49,237 nucleotides of DNA from JBCDJG01 sp038748065 (GTDB lineage Bacteria; Pseudomonadota; Gammaproteobacteria; Pseudomonadales; Halieaceae). Below, piece after piece: positions 33,285-41,765 of the stretch. Made by a program: the position numbers and the translations under genes. The stretch is taken from the NCBI GenBank assembly GCA_038748065.1, contig JBCDJG010000035.1, positions 1 to 49,237 on the forward strand. Direction: 5' to 3'. Every line of letters begins with the position of its first letter. The stretch's first letter is position 1. A model generated the notes under the pieces. The model was not told the origin of the DNA, ran no database searches, and was given only the letters and a program-made list of their open reading frames with translations.

Positions 33285-34868
33285 ATGAAACGGGATCGGC
33301 TAAAACGCCTGAATCATCAGCACACTCTGGTCGGGATCGTACTGGGATGGTTGCTTTACCTGGTGAACTTCTCCGGCACCGTGTCGGTGCTGGTTGATGA
33401 GATAAAGCTTTGGGAGGACCCAGCCCTTCGGTCAGCAGGCTTCGCGAATGCTCCACTAGACCCCATCTTTCAGCAACTGGCCGCGGATGCCAGCGCCAGT
33501 GAAGTGGACATCTATTTACCGCGCGACGGAAGCGGTGTGTATCAGGTGTACACAACGCACGGTTTTGGCGATGAGCAACGCCACACCAAGTCCTATTACA
33601 ACAGCGCCTCCAGCGAGCATGTTGATGCGCGTGGCGGCGAAGGTGTAGCTCAATGGGTTGAGTATCTGCATCGCTATCTCTTGATTATGCCGAAAGACCT
33701 TGGCCGGGCACTGGTTGGATTGACGGGTATTTTCATGCTGCTCTTGATTCTCAACGGTATCGTGATTCATCAACGAATCGATCGTGATCTATACAAGGTG
33801 CGCTGGCATCGCTCCTTCCACGTGAAGTGGAAGGACCTGCACAACGCCACTGGCCTGTGGACACTGCCCTTCGGCATCGTTATCGCATTTTCAGGGGTCA
33901 TCGTGGGCACGGTCATCCTATTCGCTTTGACGATTGCAGTGCCCGTGACCAAGGGCAACATCAACGAATTTGAAGAAATGGTCGAGTACGACGCCCCCGT
34001 ACCCCCTGCCTATTTCGGTGCTGCCAACACGTTAGTCAACGCTGATGAGGCCTTGCGTCGTGTAGAAGAGACCACCGGGCTCATACCACGTGGTCTGTTG
34101 ATGAACCGCGGTAACGATGGCGGCATCCATCTGAAAGTACTCGCAGAATCGACCACAGAGTTAGTGTACGACGCACCAATCTGGGTTCATCCGGCGAATG
34201 GCGAGGTTCTAAACCACTATAACGCGGGCGTCATCGGCTCATTCCATGATGCCTTCGCGACGCGAATATTCGTCGCCATGGAGAAATTACACTACGCACA
34301 TTTTGGCGGCCTGGCCGTTAAGCTCATCTATCTTATATCGGGTCTGGCGATCAGCCTCTGCGTTGTTACCGGCATGCTGATTTACTTTGAAAAACGTTTG
34401 CGTGGACCCTCCGGCAGCCTGAGTGAAAAGAGCTACCACTGGCTATCACTCATCAATGCCGGGATGCTGGCCGGCCTACCGCTGGCATATATCGTCATAT
34501 TCTTCGTCGATCGACTACTGGTCTCGATGCCTGACGGACGCTATACCATCGTGGGCGCAACGTTCTTCGGCGCGTGGGCAGCAGCGGTCAGCTACTGTTG
34601 CCTCGTCGGACAAGCCCGCAAGGGCGCACGCCACCTCATGTGCCTGACTGGAGTACTTTGCGTCGCGCTCCCGGCATTCGATCTTGTAACAGCCCCCAGT
34701 GGCTTTGGTGCTGCCGCAATACTGGCGGTGAACCTGTTTGTTTTTACCTGCGGCCTGTGCGTCCTGGCTTACCTGATGGCCAGTCCGGCCGATGTTCTGC
34801 ACGCCAGGCAGAGGGGTCGTAAAACCAGGGAAATCCTCGGCTCTTCTCGCCCGGAGACTTCTTCCTGA
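33285..34868 (+). CDS. PepSY-domain membrane reductase (FpvG-like)
   Basis: A 527-residue integral membrane protein of the PepSY-associated TM family. Helices are seen near 17-38, 137-160, 188-218 and 338-364, with four more hydrophobic segments in the C-terminal third. Histidines in 'LNHQHTLVG', 'VIHQRI', 'WHRSFHVKW', 'KDLHNATG' and 'HYAHFGG' are placed as in the family, where some are thought to bind haem. FpvG of Pseudomonas, from this family, takes part in reducing iron from ferripyoverdine. Operon neighbours (two small membrane proteins and a SIP-type ferric reductase) support ferric reduction at the inner membrane. Confidence 0.87.
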   Translation: MKRDRLKRLNHQHTLVGIVLGWLLYLVNFSGTVSVLVDEIKLWEDPALRSAGFANAPLDPIFQQLAADASASEVDIYLPRDGSGVYQVYTTHGFGDEQRHTKSYYNSASSEHVDARGGEGVAQWVEYLHRYLLIMPKDLGRALVGLTGIFMLLLILNGIVIHQRIDRDLYKVRWHRSFHVKWKDLHNATGLWTLPFGIVIAFSGVIVGTVILFALTIAVPVTKGNINEFEEMVEYDAPVPPAYFGAANTLVNADEALRRVEETTGLIPRGLLMNRGNDGGIHLKVLAESTTELVYDAPIWVHPANGEVLNHYNAGVIGSFHDAFATRIFVAMEKLHYAHFGGLAVKLIYLISGLAISLCVVTGMLIYFEKRLRGPSGSLSEKSYHWLSLINAGMLAGLPLAYIVIFFVDRLLVSMPDGRYTIVGATFFGAWAAAVSYCCLVGQARKGARHLMCLTGVLCVALPAFDLVTAPSGFGAAAILAVNLFVFTCGLCVLAYLMASPADVLHARQRGRKTREILGSSRPETSS

Positions 34869-34929
34869 CGTGGACAACAATCGCTTACACACCACCTTAC
34901 GACAGCAACTCAATTAGAGGTATTGAACA

Positions 34930-35658
34930 ATGGCTTTTTCGCACAAATGGATGGCCGATGCCGCTGAAAGAGCTTTCAGCGGTATGTTCCGCGAAATAGA
35001 AGTGGAATCAGCGGAACGGCTAGATGAGAAACTGAAGCGCGTCCGACTAAGGGGGGATCTGACCAATACACGCTGCGAGCTCGGCAACATCATGCAGCTG
35101 CGAGTCAGCGATACGGCCTATCGTCATTACACGCCGATCAACTTCAACTCGAACGAGGGCACGTTCGAACTGCTTCTCTATCTTCATGATGGCGGACCGG
35201 GTAGCGATTGGTCAGCGCAGCTCAACCCTGGCGATAAGCTCACCGCCATGAGGCCGGCTGCCAAAATGCAATATGAGCCAGCGTTCAATTCACATTGTGT
35301 TTTCGGTGATGAAACGTCCCTTGGTTTGGCTCAGTGCTTTTATGATTCCCCGCTGTTGCGCACCAGGACGCTCGTTAACCTGATAGAGCTGGATGGCCGC
35401 CATCAACATTGGCCACATCTAATGCAGGTGCCTATGACCACAGTTGGCAAATCACAAACCCGCCCAGGCTCCGGTGCCGTTCTTTGGCTCAACGCTCTGA
35501 ACACTCAGGAATGGCAAGCACTCAAGGATGGTGGGTTTTATCTGACGGGGAACGCGAAATCGATTCAAACGCTGCGGAATGCGCTGCGTGATCGAGGCGT
35601 GCACAAATCGCAGATACAGACCCTGCCCTATTGGGCGGAGAACAAGGTTGGCCTGTGA
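34930..35658 (+). CDS. Siderophore-interacting protein, ferric reductase (SIP family)
   Basis: A 242-residue FAD-binding reductase of the SIP/ViuB family. The flavin motif R-H-Y-T ('YRHYTPINF', about residue 60) and the nucleotide-binding-like 'FGDETSLGLAQ' are present; the C-terminal part 'FYLTGNAKSIQTLRNALRDRGV' is usual for the family. SIPs reduce Fe(III) bound to siderophores in the cytoplasm using NAD(P)H or ferredoxin. It has an AGAGG site and lies 61 bp after the PepSY gene in the operon carrying LacI- and Fur-type sites. Confidence 0.88.
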   Translation: MAFSHKWMADAAERAFSGMFREIEVESAERLDEKLKRVRLRGDLTNTRCELGNIMQLRVSDTAYRHYTPINFNSNEGTFELLLYLHDGGPGSDWSAQLNPGDKLTAMRPAAKMQYEPAFNSHCVFGDETSLGLAQCFYDSPLLRTRTLVNLIELDGRHQHWPHLMQVPMTTVGKSQTRPGSGAVLWLNALNTQEWQALKDGGFYLTGNAKSIQTLRNALRDRGVHKSQIQTLPYWAENKVGL

Positions 35659-35669
35659 GCCTGTCGGAT

Positions 35670-35687
35670 AAGGGCTTTCTTGCCCTT
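35670..35687 (+). terminator. Weak hairpin after the SIP gene
   Basis: Arms AAGGGC and GCCCTT with loop TTTCTT, 12 bases after the SIP stop. There is no T-run after the stem, so it may be a weak terminator or chance. It is 7 bases before operator O3. Confidence 0.3.
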
Positions 35688-35693
35688 CGCAGC

Positions 35694-35707
35694 ATGAAAC
35701 GTTTAAT
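35694..35707. promoter_or_regulatory. LacI-family operator O3 (one mismatch)
   Basis: ATGAAACGTTTAAT differs from O1 by one base (C to A). That change forms TTTAAT at 35702-35707, a possible -10 hexamer, with TTGCCC at 35680-35685 as a possible -35 (16-bp spacer). It is 51 bases before the chosen start of the TonB-dependent receptor gene. Confidence 0.72.
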
Positions 35708-35757
35708 CATGAACGTCGTTTAGAGCTCAGGCAAGACGAACAAGGCGAGGAATGGTC

Positions 35758-37872
35758 ATGAGCAGGAAATTCAGTCGCAGCAAACGCAGCTTTCTACGAG
35801 TAATAGTACTACCGAGCGTGCTCTTCAGCAGTGTTGCTCCGGCAGAAAACCGACCCGAACTCGCACTTCATTCACTCGAAGAGGTGCTCGTTCTCGGTGA
35901 GAAAACTGGCCGTTCACTCATCGACACCGTGAACAGTATCACTGTGCTGAGCGCCGACGACCTGAAGATTCGCGGCGTTGCCGACCTGCGCGAGTCCTTC
36001 CGGCGCACCGCGGGCGTTCTCAACAGCGGGAACAATCAAGGGCTTTCAATACGTGGTATCGAGTCTGATGGCATCGGCGGAGGCGGCTCCAGCTATACCT
36101 CCACCAGCAACATCATTGTTGACGGAGTTGTGCAGGACAGGTTCAGCCAGCGTATCAACCCCTTTGACAGCTGGGACATGGCGCAGGTAGAGATTTTCCT
36201 CGGCGGTCAATCCCAGAACATGGGCAAGAATTCAGTCGCGGGCGCCATTGTACTCGAGACTGCAAACCCCGAGTTGAATACCAACGCCGCCGCGATAGAA
36301 GGCCGCGTGGGGGCAAACAACCTTTGGGGAACAATGCTAATGGGCAACCTCGGCCTGACAGACACCACTGCGCTGAGACTTGCGGCGGGCAAGACGGAGG
36401 ACGACGGGACTATAGATAACCCCTTTCTGGGGATAGATGCGGACCCATCCGCTAATGAGTTCTTGCGCGCCAAACTCCTGTGGCAGCCAACAGACACCTT
36501 CCGTTCTATCACCATGCTGACCGACGACGAAGCAGAGACCGGCGACGATTTTGTCACGCGGGAAAATCGCTACGACCGCGAGATTTTCTCTGGCTCACCC
36601 GCTGAGGAAAACAACGACCGCTTCGCCGCCTCACAGCGTTTTTTTTGGACACTTTCCGATCAGTGGGGGCTGGATGTGATCGCCACCTACCAGGATGCCG
36701 AGTACTTTCGCACGGATGATCTTGATCGCACGCCCAGCCCAGGTGGCGTGATTACGCAGCAGCAGGATACCGATGAAAGTACGCTGGAACTTCGCCTCAA
36801 TTACAACAGCGACAGCTTAACAGCGCTGCTTGGCCTTTATGGTGCGACTCTGGAAACCCAATCGTCCACCACCATCGAAAGCCTCGATCTGTCCACTGTC
36901 AGCAGCGCCTTTCCGCCCGGCGCCCTGCTTCTGAGTTCCTTTACTACCCTGGACGCCACGGTGGACAACATAGCGCTGTTTGCGGAAGTTGATTTTAAGC
37001 TCAGTGAACGCTGGTCGATGCGACTCGCCGGACGCTGGGATACCCAGGATGAAGAGCTTGAACAAACACAGGAAAGCAATCTGGCCTTCGTTTTTCCGAC
37101 TGCCGAAGATGCCGACGGAACCGACTACAGCGAATTTCTGCCCTTCGCCTCGTTGACCTACCAGATCAACGACCGCTCCAATATTTCGCTTTTCTACAAG
37201 GAAGCCTATCGCTCCGGTGGCGTTGAGATCAGGCTCGACTCAGGCCTTACCAATACCTTTGACCCTGAGTTCTCCAAAACCTATGAAGTGGCCTATCGCG
37301 CTGCTTTCGACCAGCTGCTGCTGACTGCCAATCTCTATTACAGCGATTGGGAGGATATGCAGATTGGCCGTGCGACCAGTGACACGATGTTGATAACGGT
37401 TACGGATAATGCGGCGGAGGCTAGCCAGTATGGTCTGGAGGCCGCGCTCGATTGGACGCCGAGTTCATCAACGAGAATCTATACCACTGTCGCCCTGCTG
37501 GATACGGAGCTGGGTAAGTATGACCCGCTTCCAGAGGAGCTGGGCAACTTCAATGGCAACGCCTTCCGTCAGGCGCCGGAACTGGCCGCCAGTATCGGCA
37601 TAACATACAGCTTTTGGTCGGCCTGGAGCTTCGACGTCAACCTGAACTACCAGGACGATGCATTCAATGACGTGGCAAACACCGTCACGAATGACAACTT
37701 CACACTGCTCAATGCGACTCTTAGCTTCAGCGCGCGCAAGTGGTATGCCGCGCTCACGGGTACCAACCTGACTGACGAGGATTACACCGTGAATAACTGC
37801 AGCGCGCCGTGCCAGCGTGTACAGATTGGCGACCCGCTTCTCTGGCAGGCAAAAATTGGCTACCGGTTTTAG
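35758..37872 (+). CDS. TonB-dependent outer-membrane receptor (LacI regulon)
   Basis: A 704-residue receptor. ATG 35758 is chosen over 35752 because GAGG then lies 7 bases upstream. A basic N-terminus and hydrophobic stretch ending 'SSVAPAEN' form the signal peptide. The plug domain has 'VNSITVLSADDLKIRG' and 'GQSQNMGKNSVAGAIVLET'; the beta-barrel ends in the typical aromatic terminus IGYRF. It imports a ligand, often an iron chelate or carbohydrate, across the outer membrane. Control by operator O3 and the nearby ferric reductases suggest an iron complex or the sugar acid itself. Its stop is only 4 bp from the end of the convergent dehydratase gene. Confidence 0.92.
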   Translation: MSRKFSRSKRSFLRVIVLPSVLFSSVAPAENRPELALHSLEEVLVLGEKTGRSLIDTVNSITVLSADDLKIRGVADLRESFRRTAGVLNSGNNQGLSIRGIESDGIGGGGSSYTSTSNIIVDGVVQDRFSQRINPFDSWDMAQVEIFLGGQSQNMGKNSVAGAIVLETANPELNTNAAAIEGRVGANNLWGTMLMGNLGLTDTTALRLAAGKTEDDGTIDNPFLGIDADPSANEFLRAKLLWQPTDTFRSITMLTDDEAETGDDFVTRENRYDREIFSGSPAEENNDRFAASQRFFWTLSDQWGLDVIATYQDAEYFRTDDLDRTPSPGGVITQQQDTDESTLELRLNYNSDSLTALLGLYGATLETQSSTTIESLDLSTVSSAFPPGALLLSSFTTLDATVDNIALFAEVDFKLSERWSMRLAGRWDTQDEELEQTQESNLAFVFPTAEDADGTDYSEFLPFASLTYQINDRSNISLFYKEAYRSGGVEIRLDSGLTNTFDPEFSKTYEVAYRAAFDQLLLTANLYYSDWEDMQIGRATSDTMLITVTDNAAEASQYGLEAALDWTPSSSTRIYTTVALLDTELGKYDPLPEELGNFNGNAFRQAPELAASIGITYSFWSAWSFDVNLNYQDDAFNDVANTVTNDNFTLLNATLSFSARKWYAALTGTNLTDEDYTVNNCSAPCQRVQIGDPLLWQAKIGYRF

Positions 37873-37876
37873 GAGT

Positions 37877-39658
37877 CTAGTGGTTGTGGCGCGGTACGCC
37901 GCGATCGTTAATGCGTTGGACTTCGGTGGCGAATTCCAGACAGGCGCCGGTATCGAGCCCGCCGACGTGTTCGCGGTAGATGATCTCCCAGGGCGACGCG
38001 CTCTTCGGGCTTAGAGCGGTCTGCTGCTGCTCCGCCTCCGCACGGCGCTCATCGAGTTCAGATTCGCTGAGTAACACATCGATGCGGCGCTGAGCCAGGT
38101 CAATGCGGAGGGTGTCTCCGTCCTGCAACAGCGCGAGGCCGCCGCCGATGGCCGCCTCAGGTGTCATGTTCAATATCGAGGGGCTGGCCGAGGTGCCGCT
38201 CTGGCGGCCATCGCCCATGGTCGGCAGAACCAATACGCCCTCGGACACCAGATGCGCAGGCGGGCGCATATTCACGACCTCGGCGCTACCCGGGTAACCG
38301 ACCGGACCACAGTTGCGGATAATGAGTATTGAATCCTCATTCACCGGGAGAGCCGGATCATCAATGCGCTGTCGGTAGTCCTCTGGCCCTTCGAAAACGA
38401 CCGCCTTGACTTCACTGCCGCCATCGGCGAGATACTCGCTGCGAAAGGACTCACTGACAACAGACATTTTCAGTAGCGCTGTTTCAAAAAAGTTACCGCT
38501 GAGCAGCATGAAGCCAGCGTTCTCGGCCAGTGGCTGGGAGACGGGCTTGATCACCTCACGATCCAGCGAACGGCGCGCGCCCAGGTTATCTGCCACGGTG
38601 TCACCGGTCACCGTTAGCGGCGTGCCATCGAGACAGTCTGCGGCAAGCAATTCACCCATCACTGCTGGTACGCCGCCGGCTCGATGAAACTCCTCGCCCA
38701 GAAACTGGCCCGCCGGCTGAACGTCGCAGAGTAAGGGTAAAGACTCGCCATGGGCATGCCAATCATCAAGCGACAGTTCCACGCCCATGTGGCGCGCTAT
38801 CGCAATGAGATGTGGCGGGCAGTTGGATGAGGCACCCAGGGCCGTGGCGACGCGAATGGCGTTCAGAAAGGCGCTACGCGTTAGGATATCCGATGGCTTG
38901 AGATTTGCCTCAACGATCTCCACCGCCCGGCGCCCGGTGTCATAGGCCATTTGACCGCGCTCCTTGTGAGGCGCGGGAATCGCTGCACAGCCCGGCAACG
39001 ACATGCCGAGCGCCTCGGCAAGGCCATTCATACTCAGCGCCGTGCCCATCGTATTGCAGTGACCTGCGCTGGGCGCCGATGCTGCGGCCAGTTCAATAAA
39101 GTCCTCGTCGCTGATCTCGCCCGCTGCGTGTCGTCTGCGCGCTTCCCAGATAATCGAGCCCGAACCAACACGCTTACCGTCGACCCAAGCGTTGAGCATC
39201 GGCCCACCTGAAAGCACAATCGCCGGCGTGTTGGTGCAGGCGACGGCCATCAGGCAAGCGGGTGTGGTCTTGTCGCAGCCCGTTGTCAACACCACACCGT
39301 CAAGGGGGTGGCCCCGTAATACTTCTACGAGCCCCAGGAACGCGAGGTTGCGATCCAGCGCCGCCGTTGGCCTTCGCGCATTTTCAAAGAGTGGGTGCAC
39401 GGGGAATTCAAACGCGACGCCGCCGGCATCCTTGATGCCGTCCTTGATGCGCGCGGCCAGCTGTATCAGATGCTGATTGCAGGGTGAGAGATCGCTACCC
39501 GTTTGTGCGATACCGATCACCGGTCGGCCGCTGCGGAGCTCTTTCAGGCTTCGACCAGAATTGGTATAGCGCTCAAGATAGAGCGCAGCCATGTCAATGT
39601 CTTCCGGGTTGAACCAGGCCTGGCTACGCCGCTTATCTCTATCGTCGCGATCAGTCAT
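37877..39658 (-). CDS. IlvD/Edd-family sugar-acid dehydratase
   Basis: A 593-residue Fe-S dehydratase; ATG 39658 (MTDRDDRDKRRSQAWFNPED) matches the family start, while a longer TTG frame does not. Cluster-binding cysteines are Cys60 (SDLSPCNQH), Cys128 (TTGCDKTTPA) and Cys201 (SAGHCNTMG). Length and 'GSDLSPCN' pattern fit the L-arabinonate/D-xylonate dehydratase branch (about 580-595 residues) rather than IlvD or Edd. It removes water from an aldonate to give a 2-keto-3-deoxy acid, the substrate class of the SDR at 30399-31145. It is the second gene after RraA-like 39757-40413 under operator O4. Confidence 0.9.
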   Translation of the reverse strand: MTDRDDRDKRRSQAWFNPEDIDMAALYLERYTNSGRSLKELRSGRPVIGIAQTGSDLSPCNQHLIQLAARIKDGIKDAGGVAFEFPVHPLFENARRPTAALDRNLAFLGLVEVLRGHPLDGVVLTTGCDKTTPACLMAVACTNTPAIVLSGGPMLNAWVDGKRVGSGSIIWEARRRHAAGEISDEDFIELAAASAPSAGHCNTMGTALSMNGLAEALGMSLPGCAAIPAPHKERGQMAYDTGRRAVEIVEANLKPSDILTRSAFLNAIRVATALGASSNCPPHLIAIARHMGVELSLDDWHAHGESLPLLCDVQPAGQFLGEEFHRAGGVPAVMGELLAADCLDGTPLTVTGDTVADNLGARRSLDREVIKPVSQPLAENAGFMLLSGNFFETALLKMSVVSESFRSEYLADGGSEVKAVVFEGPEDYRQRIDDPALPVNEDSILIIRNCGPVGYPGSAEVVNMRPPAHLVSEGVLVLPTMGDGRQSGTSASPSILNMTPEAAIGGGLALLQDGDTLRIDLAQRRIDVLLSESELDERRAEAEQQQTALSPKSASPWEIIYREHVGGLDTGACLEFATEVQRINDRGVPRHNH

Positions 39659-39756
39659 TGCTTCGCTTGCCTTATGAACTGCAGGATTCGCATGGGCCGG
39701 ATACAGGCTGCTGGCACCCCAATCTATCAAGACGCTTTAGCAAAGTCCCGTGGGGC

Positions 39757-40413
39757 TTACAGGACCTGGTAGGTACCGTAAGCATCTGTCAGCTGCATAC
39801 CGCCCTTCACCGCGTTGCGGAACTCACTTTCTTTTTCCAGCTTTGTCACGACGCCAGCGAGTACCGCATCTGCCATGGTTCCGGGTACTACCGCAACGCC
39901 ATCCGGATCCACGGCAATGATATCGCCCGGCTCAATAGTGACGCCACCTATCTCAACAGACACGTCAAATTGCACGACCTTTTGCCGGTTAAAGCTATCG
40001 TAGGGGCTGACGTACTGTGAATAGACAGGAAAGCCCATCTCTCGCATCATCAATTGGTCGCGCACGGCGCCGTCCGTTACCACGCCTGCGGCACCGCGGC
40101 TCTGCGCATAGGTGGAAAGTAGCTCGCCCCAAATGCCGGATCGGTCCGAATTTCCCGTCGCGCACACCACGATTTCCCCGGGTTCAATGGAATCCACGGC
40201 TTGCAGCTCAAGCTCATAAGTCGCGGGGTCTTCGTGGGCGAAGTCCATCCACAGGAGCGTTTTAGCTGAACCGAGGGTACAACACTCAACGGTCCGCGGC
40301 GGTATGGGCACAGCTGGCGCCTGCTGGCGTCGTCCCAGACTATCCAGTACATCGAGTATGACAGCTGTGTTGAGCTGGTCAGCGATAGCTAACCAATCAG
40401 ACGATAGTTTCAT
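39757..40413 (-). CDS. RraA/HMG-aldolase-like protein
   Basis: A 218-residue RraA-family protein. The conserved block 'GELLSTYAQSRGAAGVVTDGAVRD' contains the metal and pyruvate-binding D-G-x-x-R-D that marks 4-hydroxy-4-methyl-2-oxoglutarate aldolases and oxaloacetate decarboxylases; RNase E inhibitors lack it in part. A GGAGG site precedes the start. It is the first gene of the unit controlled by O4 and is followed by the dehydratase gene about 98 bp later. It may cleave or decarboxylate a keto-acid in the same pathway. Symbol withheld because the reaction is uncertain. Confidence 0.83.
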   Translation of the reverse strand: MKLSSDWLAIADQLNTAVILDVLDSLGRRQQAPAVPIPPRTVECCTLGSAKTLLWMDFAHEDPATYELELQAVDSIEPGEIVVCATGNSDRSGIWGELLSTYAQSRGAAGVVTDGAVRDQLMMREMGFPVYSQYVSPYDSFNRQKVVQFDVSVEIGGVTIEPGDIIAVDPDGVAVVPGTMADAVLAGVVTKLEKESEFRNAVKGGMQLTDAYGTYQVL

Positions 40414-40478
40414 GCGGATGAACCTCCAAGGCGTTCATGGGGGCATCTATTCACGTGCCTCACTTTGCCAAAGAATAC

Positions 40479-40492
40479 ATGAAACGTTTCAT
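40479..40492. promoter_or_regulatory. LacI-family operator O4 with promoter
   Basis: Perfect ATGAAACGTTTCAT, identical to O1, between the LacI-family gene and the RraA-like gene. On the minus strand TTGCTA and TATTCT are spaced 17 bases apart and the operator lies exactly in the spacer, as at O1. Both features point to repression of the RraA/dehydratase operon. Confidence 0.8.
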
Positions 40493-40526
40493 GCTAGCAA
40501 CACTCTCCTCCCCGCCAAACGGCAGC

Positions 40527-41603
40527 TTAAGTGGTCTCGCCAATCCTGAGACTGACCGGCAATACCAGTTCTTTAACGGCAAAGGACTCTCCTTCAGTTC
40601 GCTCTATCAGGGCCCTCGCGGCTTGTTCACCCAACTGCTGTGCCGGCGACTCAACGGTCGTGAGCTCGCGGCCGAGAAAGTGTCGGTTTTCGAGACCATT
40701 GAAGCCGGTTAGTGCAATACCGGTCGGGACATCCAGGCCGTGATCCTGGATGGCGTGGTAAGCGGCGATAGCCATTTGGTCCGTATTACAGACCAGCACG
40801 TCAGGCGCCTTTCTCGTTTTGCGCAGGTAGTCATAGACCGTCTTGCGCACGTCCTCATAGTGCTGGGAGGGAGAGGCGATGGATGAGGCCTTGAGCCCCC
40901 TTTTCCCGCTCCGAGAGAACGCGGCCCGTAAGCCTTCATAACGCGCCGCGGGCGCCGCCCAGGATGACTCTACGCCGAGGAAGACGGCCGACTGATAGCC
41001 ACGTTCGAGAAAATGGTTGCCAAGGACAAGTCCACCGTCAAAATCTGCCTGTCGAACTATACAAAAATCGCCCGCAACGCCACTAAGATCCGTTTCCTGG
41101 ATCAGCACCAAAGGGATTTGCAGCTTCAGCATGTCCCTCACCGCTTTCTTGCGCTTTTCAGGCTCCCCGGAAAGCATCAGGCAGCATCCGTCAATGCCGA
41201 TCTCCTGGATGGCAGCCGTGCTTTTCAGGTTGGCCGGGCTGCAGCCATGAACCACAGTTAAGTAACCGCGACGGTTTAGATAAGAGCTGAAGCTGCTGGT
41301 GATGGCGGCGGGAAAGGGGTCCTGCAGAAACAGCTGCTCTTCATCGACAAAGATCAGAGCGAATGAGCGGTTCCTTGACGAACGCATCGCGCGCGCGCGT
41401 GCGTTTGGCCGGTACTGCAACTGCTTCATGACCGCGGCGACGCGCTTCTGCGTGTCCTCGCTGAAGTACTCTTTGCGGCCGTTGATAATGTTGGACACGG
41501 TTGCTATGGATACCCCGGCTTCCCTGGCAACGTCCTTAATCGTTGGTCCCGAGCTTGTCTTTCGACGGCCCTTTTTCTTATCCGCCAATGCCTTATCCGC
41601 CAA
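40527..41603 (-). CDS. LacI-family transcriptional regulator
   Basis: A 358-residue LacI/GalR repressor. The DNA-binding HTH 'TIKDVAREAGVSIATVSNIINGR' is near residues 21-43, followed by the hinge 'YRPNARARAMRSSR' and a periplasmic-binding-like effector domain. No ATG is available: an in-frame TAA 18 bases upstream leaves TTG at 41603 or at 41588 as start. The N-terminus carries a 5-residue repeat from a 15-bp tandem repeat. It sits just upstream of operator O4 and the RraA/dehydratase genes, and four similar operators in the window make it the likely master repressor of the regulon; the inducer is unknown. Confidence 0.92.
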   Translation of the reverse strand: MADKALADKKKGRRKTSSGPTIKDVAREAGVSIATVSNIINGRKEYFSEDTQKRVAAVMKQLQYRPNARARAMRSSRNRSFALIFVDEEQLFLQDPFPAAITSSFSSYLNRRGYLTVVHGCSPANLKSTAAIQEIGIDGCCLMLSGEPEKRKKAVRDMLKLQIPLVLIQETDLSGVAGDFCIVRQADFDGGLVLGNHFLERGYQSAVFLGVESSWAAPAARYEGLRAAFSRSGKRGLKASSIASPSQHYEDVRKTVYDYLRKTRKAPDVLVCNTDQMAIAAYHAIQDHGLDVPTGIALTGFNGLENRHFLGRELTTVESPAQQLGEQAARALIERTEGESFAVKELVLPVSLRIGETT

Positions 41604-41616
41604 TGCCTTATCCGCC
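41577..41616. repeat. 15-bp tandem repeat at the LacI gene start
   Basis: CTTATCCGCCAATGC at 41577-41591 and 41592-41606, then a partial copy 41607-41616. Read in the gene it encodes ALADK-type repeats and supplies both candidate TTG starts. The unit is a multiple of three, so copy-number change would keep the frame. Confidence 0.8.
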
Positions 41617-41765
41617 CTTTAGAAGTTGTTACCAGACTCGCGACTACATCACGCGAGCGGCCGTCAGCGCAATAGCTGAGTTCTGCTCGGCCGGTTAGTC
41701 ACGCGCTTGACCTGTGCCGCGGGCAACGAATACTATGGGTTCCCTTTTAGAATGAAGGAGCGGGA

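Noticed and set aside
39659..39730. N-terminal extension of the dehydratase gene from a TTG codon
   Set aside because: The ATG at 39658 gives the family start, and the added residues do not resemble the family.
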